Origin: Candidatus Dadabacteria bacterium CSP1-2
GTDB lineage: Bacteria; Desulfobacterota_D; UBA1144; Nemesobacterales; CSP1-2
Length of the DNA: 42,190 nt
Direction: 5' to 3'
Assembly (NCBI GenBank): GCA_001443445.1
Contig: LDXN01000016.1
Span: forward strand, 3,855-46,044
Both the position numbers and the translations under genes were made by a program. The notes below the pieces were generated by a model. The model saw nothing but the letters and a program-made list of their open reading frames with translations, had not been told where the DNA came from and ran no database searches. Shown here in pieces: positions 39,649 through 42,190 of the stretch (positions within the stretch are counted from its first letter, which is position 1; the number at the start of each line of letters is the position of its first letter).

Positions 39649-40911
39649 ATGCACGATAAGGTTCTAGAAAGAGATTTTGTATTAAAAGCATTTAAGGATA
39701 CTTTAAAGGTCATACAGCAAGAACCCCCTTCTGTCCGCAGGAGTATTCTCAGGTCACAAACCGAAAAGCAGCGTCGGCGTCACTCATATGAGCGTGACCA
39801 GCTTGTTGCAAAGATGCAGCGTGCCTTAGATTGGTTCGAAACTGCTAAACTTGCAGAAACCACTCGACGAAGACGAGAAATAACCCCCGAAGACGAGGTA
39901 TTTCTGCCTAGAGACCGCACCTTTTCATTATTCCAATCCGCACTTGATTCCTACTTAACTGAGCTCCAAACTAAACGCAGATTACGTCACCGTACGACAC
40001 GTGCACCAGCAGGATCATTTGAACCAACTGATCCAGGCTGGGTAAGTGTAGTCTGGGAAAAACTATGGGTGCGGTTAGGACGAGGATTCGCTCGTTTTAG
40101 GTCTCATAAAAAACCAACAGACTTTATGTTTCCGCTAGAGGACAATTGTTCTATTGCACTTGTTGGCGACTGGGGCACGGGAATTAAAAGGGCACTAGCT
40201 GTTGCTAGAGAGATTGAAAAACATACCCCACATCACGCAATTCACCTTGGAGATGTTTACTATTCTGGAACTGAGGAAGAAATCACAGAGCGATTTTTAG
40301 CCAACTGGCCTAAGAACGTGGGACGCTCCTGGGCGCTTAATTCAAACCACGAAATGTATAGCGGCGGCCACGGGTACTTTAAAATTACGCTTAAGAAGTT
40401 TAAGCAGCCTGCAAGCTATTTTTGTCTTAGGAACAATAACTGGCAATTAATAGGGCTTGACACTGGATACGTAGACCATAACCTAAACCGAGAGCAGTTT
40501 GAGTGGCTACTTCATAAGGTAAATAATTATAATGGAAAAACCATCTTGCTTTCTCATCACCAGCTTTTTTCAGCTTATGAAAGCCAGGGAGAGAATCTTG
40601 AAGCCCGGCTCGATATGCTATTAGATGAAGGAAAAATCTATGCCTGGTTCTGGGGACACGAGCATAGATGTATTGTCTATAAACCTTATATGAATATTAA
40701 AGCGCGCTGCCTGGGACATGGTGGAGTTCCTTACAAAGCACATGCCGAACGTCAAACGAACATCCCCATAGAGTGGGTAGATGAACGAGAGCACCCGCAA
40801 AGACCTGGGTGGGGAATGTTTGGCTTTGCCCTTCTAAATCTAGAGGGTTCAAACCTCCACGTTCGCTACATTGATGAATTTGGAAATATCCCTTGGGAAG
40901 AGGACCTTTGA
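39649..40911 (+). CDS. Calcineurin-like metallophosphoesterase
   Basis: A 420-residue protein. Residues 1-165 are a basic, helical, Arg-rich N-terminal region unlike the family core. The phosphoesterase domain follows: GDWGTG (173-178), HLGDVYYSG with Asp202, SNHEMYSGG with Asn233/His234 (Ser in place of the usual Gly), SHHQLFS with His303, and WGHEHR with His337/His339. The two-metal site therefore appears complete. No signal peptide, so cytoplasmic. AAGGAGA six bases before the ATG fixes the start. A second, diverged copy of its last 21 codons lies 1.15 kb downstream, beyond the methyltransferase. The substrate is unknown. Confidence 0.88.
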   Translation: MHDKVLERDFVLKAFKDTLKVIQQEPPSVRRSILRSQTEKQRRRHSYERDQLVAKMQRALDWFETAKLAETTRRRREITPEDEVFLPRDRTFSLFQSALDSYLTELQTKRRLRHRTTRAPAGSFEPTDPGWVSVVWEKLWVRLGRGFARFRSHKKPTDFMFPLEDNCSIALVGDWGTGIKRALAVAREIEKHTPHHAIHLGDVYYSGTEEEITERFLANWPKNVGRSWALNSNHEMYSGGHGYFKITLKKFKQPASYFCLRNNNWQLIGLDTGYVDHNLNREQFEWLLHKVNNYNGKTILLSHHQLFSAYESQGENLEARLDMLLDEGKIYAWFWGHEHRCIVYKPYMNIKARCLGHGGVPYKAHAERQTNIPIEWVDEREHPQRPGWGMFGFALLNLEGSNLHVRYIDEFGNIPWEEDL

Positions 40912-41133
40912 TTAGTAACAATAGTGTAGGATCCTTATGAAAAAGGTTTAAATACCGTCAGAATTATAAAATAGTCTAAAATGTTTAATATAATACCTAG
41001 GTTTAGGCAGGATTAAAAAACCTCATGTTAGTGTTGAAAGATGATAAGGTAAAAAGAAAGTAAGTTGGTTGTTACTTTAATTAAAGATATTCGCAAAACT
41101 CCATAGCTTTGAAACTTCTTTGGGATATACAAA

Positions 41134-41907
41134 ATGACGGATAAACTGACAGAAATCTATGATCAGCGTTACTCAGGAGGCTACCGCAAGAATCTAGTTG
41201 GATACGAGATCGCTCGTTGGGCGGCACTCGAACATTTTATAAAACGAGTTCTGAAAATAGATAATATTCGAACTGTTCTAGACTATGGCGCGGGAAGAGG
41301 ACTACACGTAGAGCTTTGGAGAAAAGTTTTCCCTAAAGCCAACTTATACTTCTGCGATATTAGTTCAGTTGCCCTTAAAAAGTTAGTAGAGAATTACCCC
41401 GAATACGAATCAAATTGTGTTCAAATCAAAAACGATTACATGCCTTTTCCTGATACATCTTTTGATATTGTAATAAGCGTTGAAGTAATGGAGCATGTTG
41501 CTAATCTTGACTCCTATTTGAATGACATTCATCGCCTATTAAAACCTGAGGGAACCTTTATATGGACTACACCTTGTGGTAATAGATTTTCAATTGAGCA
41601 CATATTTAATGTGATAACCAAGCAGGTTGAAGAAACAAACGAAGGGTACAGACGATGGAAATGGGAAGATCCTACTCATTTACGAAGATTAACGAGCAAA
41701 GAAATACAGGGAAAATTAGAAAAGCACGGGTTTGATAAGATTATTTTTCGATTTCGGTCACACTTTTTTTCATTTGTATGTACTGCACTCATGCGAGGGC
41801 CTTTATCTCGATTGGGGGAAAGGATGATGTTATTAGATTATTTTCTATTTCGGATTTTTCCAAACGGTGCTTCAATGATTGGGGCTGCTAGAAAAATAAG
41901 TGCGTAA
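41134..41907 (+). CDS. Class I SAM-dependent methyltransferase
   Basis: A 257-residue cytoplasmic enzyme of the Methyltransf_11/25 type. Motif I is VLDYGAGRGLHVELW (48-62), the acidic end of strand 2 is Asp75 in YFCDIS, then PFPDTSFDIVISVEVMEH and the motif RLLKPEGTFIWTTPCG. The substrate is unknown; relatives modify quinones, sugars or lipids. The start has no evident Shine-Dalgarno sequence. It lies between the metallophosphoesterase gene and a fragment of that gene's duplicate, suggesting it was inserted or kept during a local duplication and deletion. Confidence 0.88.
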   Translation: MTDKLTEIYDQRYSGGYRKNLVGYEIARWAALEHFIKRVLKIDNIRTVLDYGAGRGLHVELWRKVFPKANLYFCDISSVALKKLVENYPEYESNCVQIKNDYMPFPDTSFDIVISVEVMEHVANLDSYLNDIHRLLKPEGTFIWTTPCGNRFSIEHIFNVITKQVEETNEGYRRWKWEDPTHLRRLTSKEIQGKLEKHGFDKIIFRFRSHFFSFVCTALMRGPLSRLGERMMLLDYFLFRIFPNGASMIGAARKISA

Positions 41908-41991
41908 ACGCCAGATGAATAATAGCTCAATATAGATGAATTTAAACAAAAGACTCTAACACTGTACATATGGTTTACTCTATTCACCAAA

Positions 41992-42078
41992 ATGCCTCTC
42001 TTCTATCTGGAAGACTCAAACCTCCACATTCGCTACATTGATGAGTTTGGAAATATACCTTGGGAAGAGGAGCTTTGA
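41992..42078 (+). pseudogene. Truncated second copy of the metallophosphoesterase 3' end
   Basis: Bases 42016-42078 encode SNLHIRYIDEFGNIPWEEEL and a stop, against SNLHVRYIDEFGNIPWEEDL at the end of the gene at 39649-40911. In 63 bases there are four differences: two silent third-position changes and two conservative replacements (Val/Ile, Asp/Glu). Weaker similarity continues upstream to about 41992 (TGCC...TTCTA...TCTGGAAGA), after which the match is lost. This is the relic of a paralogous gene whose 5' part was deleted. Confidence 0.75.
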
Positions 42079-42190
42079 GTAGTAGCCAAATTATACTGAA
42101 ATTACTGTGAGGAGAATGCTGTCTGCATTAAAGAAGTTTAGCCAACTTCAGAACAAGTAAGCTTGTTGATAATACGAACACATATCGTAT

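Overview
The window reads as a chromosomal stretch of a Gram-negative bacterium with moderately AT-rich DNA. Lipoprotein signal peptidase II, an HtrA protease with a lipoprotein-like signal, a putative outer-membrane barrel and several exported periplasmic proteins support this. No rRNA, tRNA, CRISPR array or transposase gene was recognised. The mix of anabolic housekeeping genes, a membrane multihaem cytochrome and dense short palindromic repeats resembles uncultured Desulfobacterota, Nitrospirota or Dadabacteria-type genomes. That placement is an inference from gene content only.

Layout. (1) 1-4.05 kb, minus strand: a frameshifted O-methyltransferase, a flavodiiron-type metallo-beta-lactamase-fold protein without flavodoxin domain, a cupin, a PD-(D/E)xK-like protein and an SGNH hydrolase. 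(2) 4.2-6.4 kb, minus: shikimate kinase, riboflavin synthase and lspA, separated by repeats. (3) 6.6-12.9 kb: a membrane gluzincin protease with TPRs, a fatty acyl-CoA ligase, two small exported or anchored proteins and a GIY-YIG protein. (4) 13.0-20.4 kb: the most interesting block. A translationally coupled minus-strand pair encodes a protein with two cyclic-nucleotide-binding domains fused to a four-cluster ferredoxin, and a membrane protein with four paired haem-b-type histidines fused to a pentahaem cytochrome c. Divergent from it are exported two-repeat beta proteins, an exported truncated haemoglobin, a four-helix membrane protein interrupted by an in-frame UGA, and another small exported Cys/His protein. 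(5) 20.9-30.6 kb, plus: an M29 aminopeptidase, then a tight run of VWA membrane protein, coaX, a stand-alone LigD phosphoesterase domain, histidine kinase, receiver protein and a guanylyltransferase/phosphomannomutase-like fusion. (6) 30.7-36.4 kb, plus: HtrA protease, exported proteins, a Dabb protein, a conserved unknown protein and a MerR-like regulator. (7) 36.6-39.5 kb, minus: argC, an AMP-forming ligase and an acyl carrier protein. (8) 39.6-42.2 kb, plus: a metallophosphoesterase, a methyltransferase, and a degenerate second copy of the phosphoesterase 3' end.

The intergenic DNA is crowded with REP-like hairpins beginning GTAG or ATAG, longer elements with inverted ends, and composite repeats in which one repeat sits in the loop of another. 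Some of these reach into genes: they supply the C-terminus of LspA and of the GIY-YIG protein, and they create false N-terminal extensions in front of coaX and the acyl carrier protein.

How the parts may work together. The cytochrome/ferredoxin pair looks like an inner-membrane electron-transfer module linking cytoplasmic Fe-S clusters to periplasmic haems, with a cyclic-nucleotide input. The divergent exported globin and small beta proteins could serve the same periplasmic redox function; this is inferred from adjacency only. Start codons were reassigned from ribosome-binding sites for six minus- or plus-strand genes (SGNH, cupin, MBL protein, O-methyltransferase, coaX, ACP), as explained in the entries.
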